From Liolophura sinensis (Eukaryota > Mollusca > Polyplacophora > Chitonida > Chitonidae): a stretch of DNA of 64,000 bases. Positions 31,173 to 43,500 of the stretch are shown in pieces. The stretch is taken from positions 10,401,717 to 10,465,716 of the forward strand of contig NC_088305.1 of the NCBI RefSeq assembly GCF_032854445.1, read 5' to 3'. Position numbers and translations under genes: made by a program. The first letter of the stretch is position 1; every line of letters starts with the position of its first letter. The notes beneath the pieces were generated by a model, which was given only the letters and a program-made list of their open reading frames with translations, did not search any database and was not told the origin of the DNA.

Positions 31173-31599
31173 TGTGTTCAAACTGCACCCTTTCTGCTGC
31201 AAGTGACAGTCTCACTTGCTATATAATGATATGGTACACGTAAAATGCAGCCCCGTGTAGAGTTTAGCTGTCCGAGGGGTTGACTATTTACCCTCCTATA
31301 GGAAGTCCGGTTTCCGCCACGCCTATAGTGTAACAATGTACACATTATATACAAACAAGAACAACCAGCTTCATCCTGATTATCAAGATACATTTCTTAT
31401 TAAAAATATTGCGGGAACTAATGCAGTACCCCTCCCCCTCCACTCTCCAAATCGCTCGCTTCCCGTCACTAATCAACATTGCCGTCACCTCACCCCTTAA
31501 GACTCACAATAGAGACATTATGGCTGCACACATGCATAATGTCAGTCAATCAGAATATTAAGTCAACATTTTGTTTAATAAGAATAATACAATTACTGT

Positions 31600-31938
31600 T
31601 AACAAAATTTATTTATTTATTTATTTATTTATTCATTCATTTATTTGTTTGATCGGTGTTTTACGCCTTACTCAACCTCGGCCGAATGAAGTTAAATTTA
31701 TTTATTTTGTTCAGTCGATTGGAGCTCTACTCCATACTCAAGAATATTTCACTTATACGACGGAGGTGAGCATTGTGGCGAAAGGAAACCGGGCAGAGCT
31801 CGGGGGAAGCCAACGACCATCCAGTGTTTACTGACAGACCTTCTCAGCTGGACTTGAACTCACAGCGACCGCACTGGTGAGAGGCACCTGTGTCATTACA
31901 CCGCGCTGGCGTGCTAACACCCTGGGTCACGGGGGGGC
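31600..31938 (-). mobile_element. SINE family A (inverted) with internal duplication
   Basis: (ttta)n, then gatcggtgttttacgcctta, a second ttatttattttgttcagtcg and ctccatactcaagaatattt, then central domain and head ctgggtcacggggg. The tail region is duplicated, suggesting one SINE inserted in another. Confidence 0.8.
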
Positions 31939-31978
31939 CCCCCAATATAGTTAAACATCGAAACAATGGTTCTCATGA

Positions 31979-32008
31979 ATGTATGTATGTATGTATGTAT
32001 GTATGTAT
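31979..32008. repeat. (ATGT)n microsatellite
   Basis: About 7 ATGT units forming the tail of the adjacent inverted SINE. Confidence 0.95.
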
Positions 32009-32600
32009 GCCTGGGGTTTAACGTCGTACTATCAAGTTGTCAGTCATAAGAAAGACGAAGTGGAGTCATTGTTTGTGTGTATATACACTGCGTTTTCCGC
32101 TGCTGAAACATCATGCTGAAGCATCATGCCGAAAACAGCAGATATGATACCCCACCCAGTCACTTTATACTCATACCAAGCCAACCGGTTATGTTTCCTT
32201 GCTCTAACCTCTCAGTTCTGAGCGCCAAGCGAGACAGCAACAAATACGATTTTTAAAGTCTTTGGTATGACTCGATCGGGGTTTGATATCCCGGGTCTCC
32301 CGACTTCGAAGTGGNNNNNNNNNNNNNNNNNNNNNNNNNNNNNNNNNNNNNNNNNNNNNNNNNNNNNNNNNNNNNNNNNNNNNNNNNNNNNNNNNNNNNN
32401 NNNNNNNNNNNNNNNNNNNNNNNNNNNNNNNNNNNNNNNNNNNNNNNNNNNNNNNNNNNNNNNNNNNNNNNNNNNNNNNNNNNNNNNNNNNNNNNNNNNN
32501 NNNNNNNNNNNNNNTCCCGACTTCGAAGTGGATGCTATAACCATTAGGCCACCGAAATGGTCAATATTTACGTTTTGGCTCTACCTCTATGCAGCATTAC
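32009..32600 (-). mobile_element. SINE family C (inverted), split by an assembly gap
   Basis: tggggtttaacgtcgtacta ... cagtcataagaaagacgaag ... taaagtctttggtatgactc ... tcccgacttcgaagtgg, then the N run, then tcccgacttcgaagtggatg ... taggccaccgaaa. The element is continuous if the duplicated 17 bp at the gap edges is collapsed. Confidence 0.82.
32315..32514. other. Assembly gap (200 N)
   Basis: Exactly 200 Ns, a placeholder size. Both flanks carry tcccgacttcgaagtgg. Confidence 0.99.
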
Positions 32601-32984
32601 TGCTGTGCTGACGTTTAGAGACAGTATCAAAATACCTAATGTTTAGTCCGTTGAGTATTATTTTGCATTGTAATGTTTGCGTGTGTTGTTCTGTTTGTAT
32701 TGCATTGGATTTATAATGCAGTGCGTTGTGTGTAACATTGTAACTCACAGCATTAAAAAGCAATATGTTGAATTAAATTCCATTTATTTCATCTATCTCA
32801 CTTCATGGTTGCAATGCACCAGACTTAATCGTTTTAATATGACTTAGATCGCGTGGTCGGTGAGAATAACTCGAACTAACAGGAAACCTTCCACCCCAGC
32901 CCGTTATCTGACAAATGTCCTGACACAGTCACACCAACTAGCCCGCTATCTGACAAACGTCCTGACACAGTGTGATCGGCCCCG

Positions 32985-33215
32985 ATAACTAGAGCGTCCG
33001 CTTTGGGGGCGGTAGATCCAGCTTCAATCCTGGGTCGGGTCACACAAGACCTAAAAGAGGAAATTGTAACTTCTTCGCTTGGCGTTCAGCGCTAAGGGTA
33101 GTGCAGCGACTGGTTGACTTGTATCAGTATAATGGCTCGGCCTTACTCCGGGAACTCCAGTTTCCTTCAGCTATAAACTTGACTGTCGTCATATAGGTTG
33201 AAAATCCTTGAGTGT
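32985..33215 (+). mobile_element. SINE family B, 3'-rearranged
   Basis: ggccccgataactagagcgt ... gtagatccagcttcaatcct head and gtagtgcagcgactggttga body, then a family A-like tail fragment (tcatataggttgaaaatcct). Confidence 0.75.
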
Positions 33216-33289
33216 TTCATGTTCGGAGACACATGTGGGGTAATAAGCATATTATATAAGCTGAACGCAAACAACAGGTTTGTCATAGC

Positions 33290-33850
33290 AACCTTTCTTG
33301 AAATGCTTATTTCAGTAAGGTTTTTGGCGTTTCCGGCTTACCGGCGTGCGCCAGTTCCCTAAAGGTACTGATTTCACACTATACATTTACACTATTCGCA
33401 AAGTAGCTATAAGGAAGATAAAGAAGATTCAAAGTTATTCTGCAAAATAAGAAATAAAATCTCCCGGAAGACGCAAAGAAATCGACAACTGGCTGGAACA
33501 TTTTGGACCTGTTCTCGTCTGGTGTCAGCATGCAAGTTGTGTTCTAAAAGCTATTTCACACTGAGTGGGGTTACTCGCTGTCGCATTTTAATTCGAGATG
33601 GTCCGAGTTTATTGCAACTAAGCCAAAAGAGATCTACAGATTCTTCCACTTGGCAATCATCACATGTAAGATGCGAAATTAATTGTCACAATCGGTGACT
33701 CATCCAGAAGCAGATATAAGATGATATGCAAATGAGATTAACCGAAAGAATAAAACAGCGGTTGAATTCATATCGTACAGATAAAGAACCCTTGAAAAGT
33801 TGAAATAATTATTTCAAAATGTGTGGAAATGGAAGGCCTTACTGAAATAG
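33290..33850. mobile_element. Possible MITE (short inverted ends)
   Basis: tatttcagtaaggtttttgg at 33310 and the inverted ggccttactgaaatagtgtt at 33835, with additional attatttcaa palindromes. Only about 13 bp of perfect inverted match, so tentative. Confidence 0.4.
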
Positions 33851-33904
33851 TGTTTGTAATTGTAATAGTTATTTCAATAACGGCAACTTATTTTAACAGC
33901 AGGG

Positions 33905-34172
33905 GTCTTTGCGGCCGAGGTGGTTAGCATGCCTGCACGGCGTACTGATCCATGAGCCTCTCACCAATGCAGTCGCTGTGAGTTTAAGTTCAGTCCATGT
34001 TGGCTTCCTTTACGGTCGTGCGTGGGATGGTCGGCCAACCGCCCGCGGATGGTGGTGGGTTTCCCTCGGGCTGTGCCCGGGTTTCCTCCCACCAAAATGC
34101 TGGCCACCGTGATAAAAGTGAAATATTCTGGAGTACAGCATAAAACACCAGTTAAATAAATAAATAAATAAA
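33905..34172 (+). mobile_element. tRNA-derived SINE family A, full length
   Basis: gtctttgcggccgaggtggt head; ccaccgtgataaaagtgaaa central; tail gttaaataaataaataaata. Confidence 0.84.
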
Positions 34173-34984
34173 TATTTCAATAGGCCAGTTCATGGTAGCT
34201 CTAGGTTAGTGCTGTTTTTGTGGGCATCTTGGCCAGGTCTTTGTTCAATTTTATGGCAGTTCTAACTTCTACACCTTATATCACCCTGGTTTTATTCGAA
34301 GACCAAACATTTATGATAAAAACAAATAAATTTTCACAACCAGTTGTAGAGGAAGAGAAACCTATACGACTTCTAGAAACAAATAGAACGTCAGTTTCAG
34401 AGCATTCAACAAAGGAAAATACAATAAACGTTATAACCCCAGTTATTAGAGAAGAGGGGTGGAAACATACCTTTGGCCACGGACATTTGTTAGGCGTGCT
34501 TGATATATCTATAAATCAGAGCAACCGGAAATGTCGCATGACTCGTACCCCATGGACATATTGTTAAAAGGTAAAACAGGACCTGGTGACATATGCGGAG
34601 TCCTCGGATATAGACATAACTCCCGCCTGACTGGTAAAACCTGATAACATGGTGGCTTTTCAACGGTCTAAATGCGCGCGATTTGGTTACTTTAAACTGG
34701 AATATTTCAATTGTGCAATAGAGTAAAGTTTTTTTAAACTTCCCGTGGGATACTTCATTAATGCGTATATTCATTTGGTCTGGTGTTGTCGTTTCTTTTA
34801 AACTTAATCGCCTGGCTGACATAAAATTGATTTCCTGACGTGGCCGACAAGTAGAGTTGATGCCTGTGAAATTGAAAGGACAGATGCTTCAACCATAGCA
34901 TATTAAGTCAGGTTATTTTATTTAACTGAATAGAGAGAGAGAGAGAGCAACTTGATCGTCCAGGGACCCAGTGTCCTCTCACAG

Positions 34985-36365
34985 GAGGCCACTATAGGCC
35001 TGAATAGGTGGCCTGCAAAACTTTGTCAGGAGGAAGCCATCGCAAGAAATTAGAAACCTGGTCAGGAAGAAACCATCATATTCGGTAGGACACCTTGATA
35101 TCTCACAAAAGTTAGAATGAAACCATCACATTTTCCAAAACACGAAGTATTGCTATGAAGAAAAAATGGCATTTCCAAAAGTAGCAACCTTGCCACCTGG
35201 AAACCATCGTCATTCCCACAAGTGGTAACTTTGCCAGTATGAAACCATCACTTTTCCAAAAAGATGAAACTTTACAATGAAGATATTGTCTCATCTCCTA
35301 AAAGTAGAAACCTTGCCAAGAGAAAACCATCACATCTATAAAAATAGAAATTATACCTAAAAAAATAACATCGCATCCGTAAATATAAAAATTTTACAGG
35401 GAGAAAACCACCCATCTCCTAAAAACAGAAACCTTGCCAGGGAAAACCATCCATCTCTTGAAAATAGAAACCTTGCCAGGAGAACACCACTCATCTCCTA
35501 AAAATGGAAGCCCTTGTCAGGAGAAAAACATCCATCTCCTAACAATAGAAATCTTCTCTGGAGAAAACCATTCATCTCCTAAAAATAGAAATCTTCTCTG
35601 GAGAAAACCATTCATCTCCTAAAAATAGAAATCTTCTCTGGAGAAAACCATTCATCTCCTAAAAATAGAAGTCTTATCAGGAGAAAACCATCTATCTCCG
35701 AAAAATAGAACTCTTCTCAGTTGAAAACCATCGCACCTCCTAAAAATACAAGCCTTACCAGGAGAAAACCATCGAATCTCCTAAAAATAGATGCCCTTGT
35801 CAAGAGAAAACCATCGCATCTCCTAAAATTAGAAACCTTGCCAAGAGAAAATCATACATCCCTAAAAACAGAAATCTTCTCAGGAGAAAACCATCTATCT
35901 CCTAAAAATAGATGCCTTGACAGGGGAAAACCATCCATCTCCTAAAAACAGAAACCTTGCCAGGAGAACACCACCCACCTCCTAAAAACAGAAACCTTGC
36001 CAGGAGAAAACCATCCATCTCCTAAAAACAGAAACCTTGCCAGGAGAAAACCATCCATCTCCTAAAAATAGAAATCTACCCAGGAGAAAACAATTCATAT
36101 CCTAAAAATAGAAGTCTTATCAGGAGAAACCCATCTATCTCCAAAAAATAGAACTCTTCTCAGTTGAAAACCATCGCACCTCCTAAAAATACAAGCCTTA
36201 CCAGGAGAAAACTATCGAGTCTCCTAAACATAGATGCCCTTGTCAAGAGAAAACCATCGCATCTCCTAAAATTAGAAACCTTGCCAGGAAAAAACCATCG
36301 CATCTCCTAAAAATGGAAATCTTGCCAGGAGAAAACCAATGCGTCTCCTAAACACAGACATCTAT
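34985..36365. repeat. 40-bp minisatellite
   Basis: About 33 units resembling caggagaaaaccatccatct plus cctaaaaacagaaaccttgc, degenerate at the left end. Includes a duplicated higher-order block (the 'ttctcagttgaaaaccatcg' variant at about 35715 recurs at about 36155). Preceded by (GA)n at 34926-34947. Confidence 0.94.
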
Positions 36366-36369
36366 AAAA

Positions 36370-37590
36370 CCAAATCTCGCACTATGGTTCTTCAAATAGC
36401 GGAAGGGGCGATCAGTAAATGTGGCTGAACTGATTGCCATTCGCAGTCAGGTTGTTATGGCTCTGCTTGTTTTTAAAAAGCAGAAACAACAGAAATTAGA
36501 ACCTTGGTTATTTGGAAAAGGGGATGGAATCAGACGAATTTTTCTTCTTTTTTTTTAAAATTTTTTAAGGTACACTTTTTTTTAACTTAAAGAGGCATAC
36601 TTTTCCAGTACATATAAATATGTTGTAGTGTACTTCTTTTCTTTTAAATTAAAAAAGCTCAAAACTGAAATATATATCCCCAGAAATACTGCTGAAACTA
36701 TATTTCTCATTAGCTTTGCTCATGGTTTTAGACTGTTTGAAACAAAAGATGGCCAGTTTACTCTGCATATACTGTCACATCATATTTTTGATTATTATGA
36801 ACAAATTAAATATTTCTTTTCGCGACCAGTCATAGCATTCATAGGCCTATATTTAGACATTTCTACATGCAGTCAAAATGCGACTTGGAAGTGCCGGTAT
36901 GTAAGTTTTGTGGATATGTTATTGTATATGCTGTGTTTAATAATTTTATTTCAATAGGGTAGTATTACAAGATTAATCTAAGATATTTGCCTTTTTACAC
37001 ATATGTGTACACACACATACACAGGTGCGTTGTGTCCCTTCTCAACTGAAATTAAGATCAGAATTGAATTTTTGACGCCTGTTTTCTTCTCTATGTATTT
37101 CTTATCCATTTTACACGTTTGTGAATTCCTTCGGTGTTACAACCGAGTGGTTCAGACAATGGAAATAGAATATTCACACAAGGGGGTAGTGCGCAGACCA
37201 AATATTCAAACCAATGCTTTGTGTCATTTTAATTAATATATACGCCGCATAACTATAATCTAGAAAGCTTTGTTTCGAGACATCTTAATGAAAAAAAACA
37301 AACGTGTCATGTGTTTCGTGACGTTTGTATTATTATCTTTCACAGAACATGGCTTATCCTCCCTACAAATGGTATAGCCCGTTTGCCTTTTTACTCCAAA
37401 AATCTATGCGCGGTGAGTCATAGTTCGCGCCCATGGTTTATCAATCAGTGGATATAACCAACAGCTGTGTCATCAGTTAACCCTGTACACAACTGGAAAC
37501 TGCTCAGTGATATTTTTATACAGTTAGATGCAGTACACTCTGAACATTTATGCCTTCTTCTTCAAGACATGAAATAGTTCGAGTAACGGG
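36370..37590. other. AT-rich intergenic DNA between the integrin and CREB genes
   Basis: Poly-T/A patches near 36545-36600. No SINE or gene recognised. The region from 34.2 to 41.8 kb is notably free of SINEs. Confidence 0.5.
37414..37420 (+). promoter_or_regulatory. AP-1-type motif TGAGTCA upstream of CREB
   Basis: Perfect 7-bp TGAGTCA, 380 bp upstream of the probable first-exon donor. Chance occurrence is possible. Confidence 0.35.
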
Positions 37591-37597
37591 TTCAAAC

Positions 37598-37605
37598 TGA
37601 CGTCA
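37598..37605 (+). promoter_or_regulatory. Consensus cAMP response element TGACGTCA
   Basis: Full palindromic CRE about 200 bp upstream of the probable first-exon splice donor of the CREB gene, with a CCAAT box 15 bp downstream and TGACG half-sites at 37701-37705, 37720-37727 (TGACGTGG) and 37776-37780. Autoregulation through CREs is known for CREB/CREM genes; its use here is inferred. Confidence 0.65.
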
Positions 37606-37619
37606 TTTCTGATGATTGA

Positions 37620-37624
37620 CCAAT
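37620..37624 (+). promoter_or_regulatory. CCAAT box
   Basis: gaccaatcagc context (NF-Y-like) between the CRE and the probable transcription start of CREB. Confidence 0.5.
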
Positions 37625-37679
37625 CAGCCGTTTGAATGAGCCAACGGCGGAATGATTTTTGCATGCCTAGCGTGTGAAG

Positions 37680-37795
37680 TGGGCTTGTTGTTCGAAGCTG
37701 TGACGCTGCAAGTGTAATTTGACGTGGCTGCTACGTATCTTACGAATTCATCCACTCCTGTTGCGGCAAAGTTGGTGACGAAAAGTACGTAACTG
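37680..37795 (+). other. CREB: Probable 5' UTR exon of CREB (start not determined)
   Basis: A GC-richer stretch ending in AACTG|GTAAGTAC, a strong splice donor, downstream of the CRE and CCAAT box. The coding exon at 40424 has an acceptor before its ATG, so an upstream non-coding exon is required; this is the best candidate. The left limit is a guess. Confidence 0.55.
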
Positions 37796-40423
37796 GTAAG
37801 TACTCGATTGACTAACAACAACAATCAAGCATGGTGCACAACGTGGTGGACAATTCAAGGAATAATCACGGTGATATATGTTTGAAAATTTCCCCTACCA
37901 GAAAGCGTCGTCGGAACACTTTAGCGAAATCACCGGCTGAAGTAGACGAAATGTGCTCGGTGAGAATAGACCTCGTTCAGGCAAACGTCAACACCAGGTC
38001 ACACACTCGCACACACAGCTGACAGTGTAGTAAATTTGTTCTGTTTTGATTTTTTGGTACCCCCTAGTGAAGAAAACCCCTTTCGAATCCAATGTTTCTG
38101 CCATTTAGACAAAACGCGAACCCGGAAGAACACGTGATAGTACTAGAATTAAATGGATGAACGCTGTACTGTATGAGCATCGCTTACAAAGTTGTAACAG
38201 GCAGAGAAGGATTATTTTATGTCATATTTTTTTGAAAGCTGTTTCTTCTGTTGTTCTGTTTCATAGCTCATTAAACCTTTCAAGCTTCATTGTTCTTTGT
38301 GACATTGTTCCATTTCTAATCTCTTTCGTTCAAATATTACCATTCACCGGTAAATGTTTTCTGTGTAAATCCATTGAATTAAACATCAATGCACGGTCGG
38401 TTTTACACTGTTTATGCTCACTTGTACATTGACAAATTTAAGAATGTTAATGTGTCAGTTTGATAGCTTTGATGTGTGCCTACCATCTGAGAAGGCAACA
38501 CAAATCTGTAGATCATAACTCACATGAGGTCATAGAATTAAACAGCATATTTCATTGAAGCATTTGTATATATAAATGAGTACAGTTAGAGACCTGATCA
38601 TACACATTAGACTTCCAAGAAACTGGCTGGTACACACCAGATAAAGTGTCTTAATTAACAAGGGGAATGTGTATGGCATTTAGATCAATGATTTTTATAG
38701 TTAAAGTGAACATATAGTCAGCCACTAAAGATGAATTAATTTATAAATTAGTATTCCAGAAATGGTATGAAAATATTTTAAAAATTCTACACAGCTTATC
38801 AACAAAATAAATAGCAAACAATTGTCGGTACCTAGCCACTCATTTGGCGACACCATTTTGTGATGTTATAGCTATCTAGAGTGACGTCACAAAACCTATA
38901 AGCTCTCCCATACCATAGATATTGAACAATGTGACAGTGAGAAAATACAAACAAAAACACCTGACACCCAACCAAAAAGTAAAAACTCTGGTCTGTGTTC
39001 AAAGACCCGATCTTTCTTTTAGTTTGGCACTCGTCAGGATGATGTTCGTGGACGCCAGACTCATGTTTCAGCGGTCCGTCCTTGTCTTTCATGAGTGTAA
39101 GCATTTGACCTAGCTGGTCATGAGTGTAAGCATTTGACCTAGCTGGCTATACTTACTTCAGGGGACATAGCAGGACCTTTTGATTGATAACAGACCCTTT
39201 CATTCAGATCTTGAGAAGATATTTTCACTATAAATTTGACTTTGCTCTGGAAAAAAGAATGAAAAGTCACAATATTTTTTTTCAAGCAACAACTCTCCCA
39301 AGGCGGTTTTCTTGCCAGCTCACCCCTGACAAGTTACTGCAGTATCCTGCCCAACATGTACATATTGTGACATTAGCAGCCGTTCTCAGTTCCCAGCTCG
39401 TAAATGTGTGGTTCAAAATGCATCAGTTTAACACTTAAACGAACTGGAAAATCCAATTTATTACATCGGTATCTGTCTATCCAGTATAAGAAACCATACT
39501 GACAATTGAGAAGTGAATAGGTTTTTTAACGCTACAGCCAATTATCGCATGACGCTTTCAGCGCTACTGATTGGCAAAAGTCATAAGGTCTTCTACAACA
39601 TGGTTACTTGGAGTGAATTGTCCATCATTGCCATATCCCCAGTGCTGAACTACCACTTTTTGGCTCTCAGAACTTCATGGAATTTTTCACATTTATTTCT
39701 GTGATAACTGTGTCCTACATCATTTTTGTCTATGTATAAATAGTTTGTGACTTTTCACTTTAATGAAAATCATTACGGAATGTATGCAAACTACAGCTGC
39801 AAAGATGAAGTTGTCAAGAGATAACTCCAGCCAACCAAATAACCATGAAAATCTATTTGACCAACGAACAAACGTCAGCAGAGAAAGAACAAGATTGTAA
39901 TTTAGGTTTGTGTGCTGGGAGCAGTGAAAGCTCATTCTCAAGTATTGTAATCTTTCTAAATGCCTACTGACAGTGTAGAAATACTCATGTTTTTGGAAAG
40001 ATGAAAATGTTAAAAATCTTTCAGCATTACTGGAACAGTTTTTTCAATTCTTGGCGTGCGTTACTAAGGAAATGGTGTGGCCTCTGATTCGGGCTGTCTT
40101 TCAGAATTGTTACTGTATAGTTTGCTTGATGTAAAGCTATGCATGTAATATTCAGTTTTATTATGTTCATTTGAAAAAGGCAGATCACACAAACACATTG
40201 TGAGAAGTAGTGCTTGCATCATGACTAGAAAATAATTAATATGACTGAAATAATGTTGAGAGTGATGTTAAACCACAGCTAACACACAAAGCTTGGGGTG
40301 GATTCATCACAATATGCTTGAAATACTGCCAATATGGAGTTAAATACCAACCAGTCATTCTTCACAAGGGATAATTAACATGGGTGAATTACAAATGTAT
40401 TTCAAATGTTGCCCGAATTTCAG
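37796..40423. other. First intron of CREB (inferred)
   Basis: No SINE or minisatellite. Short local duplication of 'tcatgagtgtaagcatttgacctagctgg' near 39088-39145. A small open frame at 37831-38022 has no recognisable content. Confidence 0.5.
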
Positions 40424-40430
40424 ATAAACC

Positions 40431-40598
40431 ATGTCCGATGTTGCGGTATCCCAATCGGGGGATGTGGAAACCAATGCACAGGGAGTTCCAGTCGTTCATG
40501 TAACCATTCCTAACCAACCGGTGCAGGTGCAGTCTGTCATCCAATCAAATCAGCCCTCTGTAATTCATACAGCTGGTCCAAACATTCAAACAATACAG
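40431..40598 (+). CDS. CREB: CREB coding exon 1
   Basis: 56 codons, MSDVAVSQSGDVETNAQGVP ... NIQTIQ, phase 0. Acceptor gaatttcag at 40423, donor GTAAGT. Confidence 0.95.
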
Positions 40599-43500
40599 GT
40601 AAGTTTTTACACAGGCTTGTGGGGCAAATCTATTTGCTGTAAGTTTCCTTCACCCAATCTTCATTTAATCAAGCTAGCAATGTCCAACGTCATCTACCTT
40701 GATTTACTGAGCCACATTAACTCTACAAAGTCCTGAACTTTCCTTCATAAATATGCGCGATTTGTGGTCCAATCAGATTTCACCTCCGTTATTGACACTG
40801 ACAGGAGTTCAAAGAAAAATGGGATATGGCTGTAATCAAAATTATGTGGTGTATGGAATGTTTCAGACTAGACGTAGAAGTGCTGGTGCAAAGAAATATC
40901 TCCCTGCACATCGACGTGTTAAGGGTTATAAGGGAGACAATCATTTTGAGGCAAAATAGACTGATGAAACAACATAGGCTACATCGATCGGTTTTTTGGC
41001 CTCTTTCGCTATCACCAGTAGGTCTACTGCCTGATAGCACAGTGACTTTCTGCTGCCTGTTTGTTTCAATAAAAGTACACCGATCACTGTTCATAGAACT
41101 GCTTATGGCTGTTGTATAATGTTGTGTGAAGGAAAAAATTGGATCCAAGCATAGGCCTACATGCATTTTCTTCGAAACAAGGAAATACACGATGCAAGGG
41201 ACGATCATTGATTGGCTGAAAATGCCCCAGCGGAAGTATGACAGCCGCAATGTCATTGACTGTCGAAAGAGTAGGTTTCTGAAGACTTTTTTATGTACAG
41301 TAAAGCAAAGGTGATTACGAAGCCTATAGTGTAGTATCCATCTTGCTGGAAAATGTATTCACCCATAAACATGTTCCATTTAATGGCGAAAAAAAGTGGA
41401 TGATTCCTTTTGAGCAGTCCACTATTCTTCCACCGAGTAACCTGAAAATTCTGGAGCATGGTGTCAACCACAACAAATTAATACCAGTATTTAATTTAAT
41501 TTTTGGGTGAGTTCTTCATCTGTCATCGTGCCATGAATAGTACACCCAGTGCTTAATTGTAACTCCCTCATATTTCTATTTTAATTTAATCTGCTTGAAA
41601 ACCAGTCTCACTATTGATCTAATATCTGCTCCATGTTATGGTCAGGTCATCCTTTGAAAATTCTTTATTGGAGATAATCCAACCCTATAAAAAAAAATGT
41701 ATGGTAGGTCAGTGGAGAAATGTTTTTTTTTATTTTATTCCGTCAGTGAAAAATATAGGGATTTAAAAAAAATTAACATTGAGAGTAAATGAAAGTAATA
41801 AATTCCATCAAAACCCAGTGAAAACTGCTGTACTCAAGAATATTTTACTGATACAATGACGACCAGCATTATGGTGGGAGGAAACGGGACAGAGCCCGGG
41901 GGGAACCCGTGACCATCAGCAGGTTTCTGGAAGACCTTCCCACATACATGCACAATTGAAGAGAAGCCAACATGAGCTGGACTTGAACTCATAGCGACCT
42001 CATCAGTGAGAGGCTTCTGAATTAGAATATTACTTTAGGTCTTTTACAGAGACAGGAGAGGCCAAAGATCTAGTCTAAGGAGACTAGATCTGACTTAAGC
42101 GAGATTACCATCTGCCACAAAGCTTCCAAACCTTGCACTGCTAAGCAGAAGAGGACATAGCAGTTGGGGTGAAGTCCTGCACATTTGACACGCCCGTGTC
42201 CAACCATCCTATGTTGACTTTACAGTCCTCATAGTTTGAGTAGGGGACTCTCCTCCTGCTGTGTTACTGCCAAGTCTGTTTGGCAATGAAGATCAGCTTG
42301 TTGAATGTTCTTGTAGATCGTCCGGTTTGTCATGTTAGGTTTGGCTGACGGCGTTGAGCAAAATTTTAGGTCATTAGTACGTAAGTAAATGAAGGGTTAT
42401 GTAGTTTATATATTATCCACTTGAATGTGTGTGTGTATGTGTGACATTCATTCTGTGTTGCTTAATAGGTTACTGCTGTTGATGAAGACCTGTCTGATGA
42501 TCCAGATGGGAGAAGAAGACGAGAAATTTTAGCACGAAGGCCATCATACAGGTAGCTAGTACTTCAAAATTTTTGCCATATTTATTTTTGTGCTTAAAAA
42601 CAAATGCCCCCATTTTACAATTGACAATTGCATTTCAGGAAAATCCTCAATGAGTTGTCCTCGTCAGAAACCTCAGCTATCCCAGGCGTGGCTAAAATAG
42701 AGGAAGAATCCAACAGCAGTCAGAGCCAGGATGGTGCGGAGACGTCAGAAGCAGCTACAAATTTAAGTGCAGGGGATGCAGTTCGGTACCAGTCTTCTCC
42801 AGGTAGTACATTAGTAATCAGATTACTGTGACCGTCCTAAGGTTACTGTCATAAGTAAAGATATTACATTTGGCGCTAAAATTTACATCTTTCCTAGAGT
42901 GTGTCATCCTACATTTAATACAGAAAAACCTCATAACACTTTTGTGAGATCAGTAGAACTCGTAGAAATGAGCGAATTGAGGAACTTCGTCATGGACAAG
43001 TTTTACGTCATAGACAGTATTTAGTTTTATCCTGTGTAACAGTATCCTATGTCTCTGGATGATGTGTTATACTCCTGTTCTATAACAACGTTCTTATTTG
43101 ATGTTACAATTTTAGTTCAACAAAATAATGCGCTGGAATTTATCTCCTGTTATGGTTTTTCTGGTGTGTGTGTGTGTGCACGTGTGTGTGTGTGTGCACG
43201 CGCGTGCCTGCATGCGTGTGTTTTTGTGTGTTTATCGTTCTTTTTTTTTCCCATAATTCTTATCAACAATCTTCTATGTACCTAATTGTAAAAGTATTTC
43301 TAGCTGCTGTAATGTAGAGTATGTGCAGTGTTGTTGCTTTGACCTTATTTCTATAATACTTTAGTAATTCCAGGCACAATACAGATCACAACCCACCCTG
43401 ACGGCACGTTGGTCACCCAAGGACTACAAACACTAACTATGACAAATGCTGTCAATTCCTCCCCGGGATCAACAGCTGGAGCCACCATCGTTCAGTATGC

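Noticed and set aside
32212..32611. Open frames crossing the N run
   Set aside because: Artefact of translating Ns.
40789..41256. 155-codon minus-strand open frame in the CREB intron
   Set aside because: No recognisable domain, no supporting signals, overlapping open frames on the other strand.
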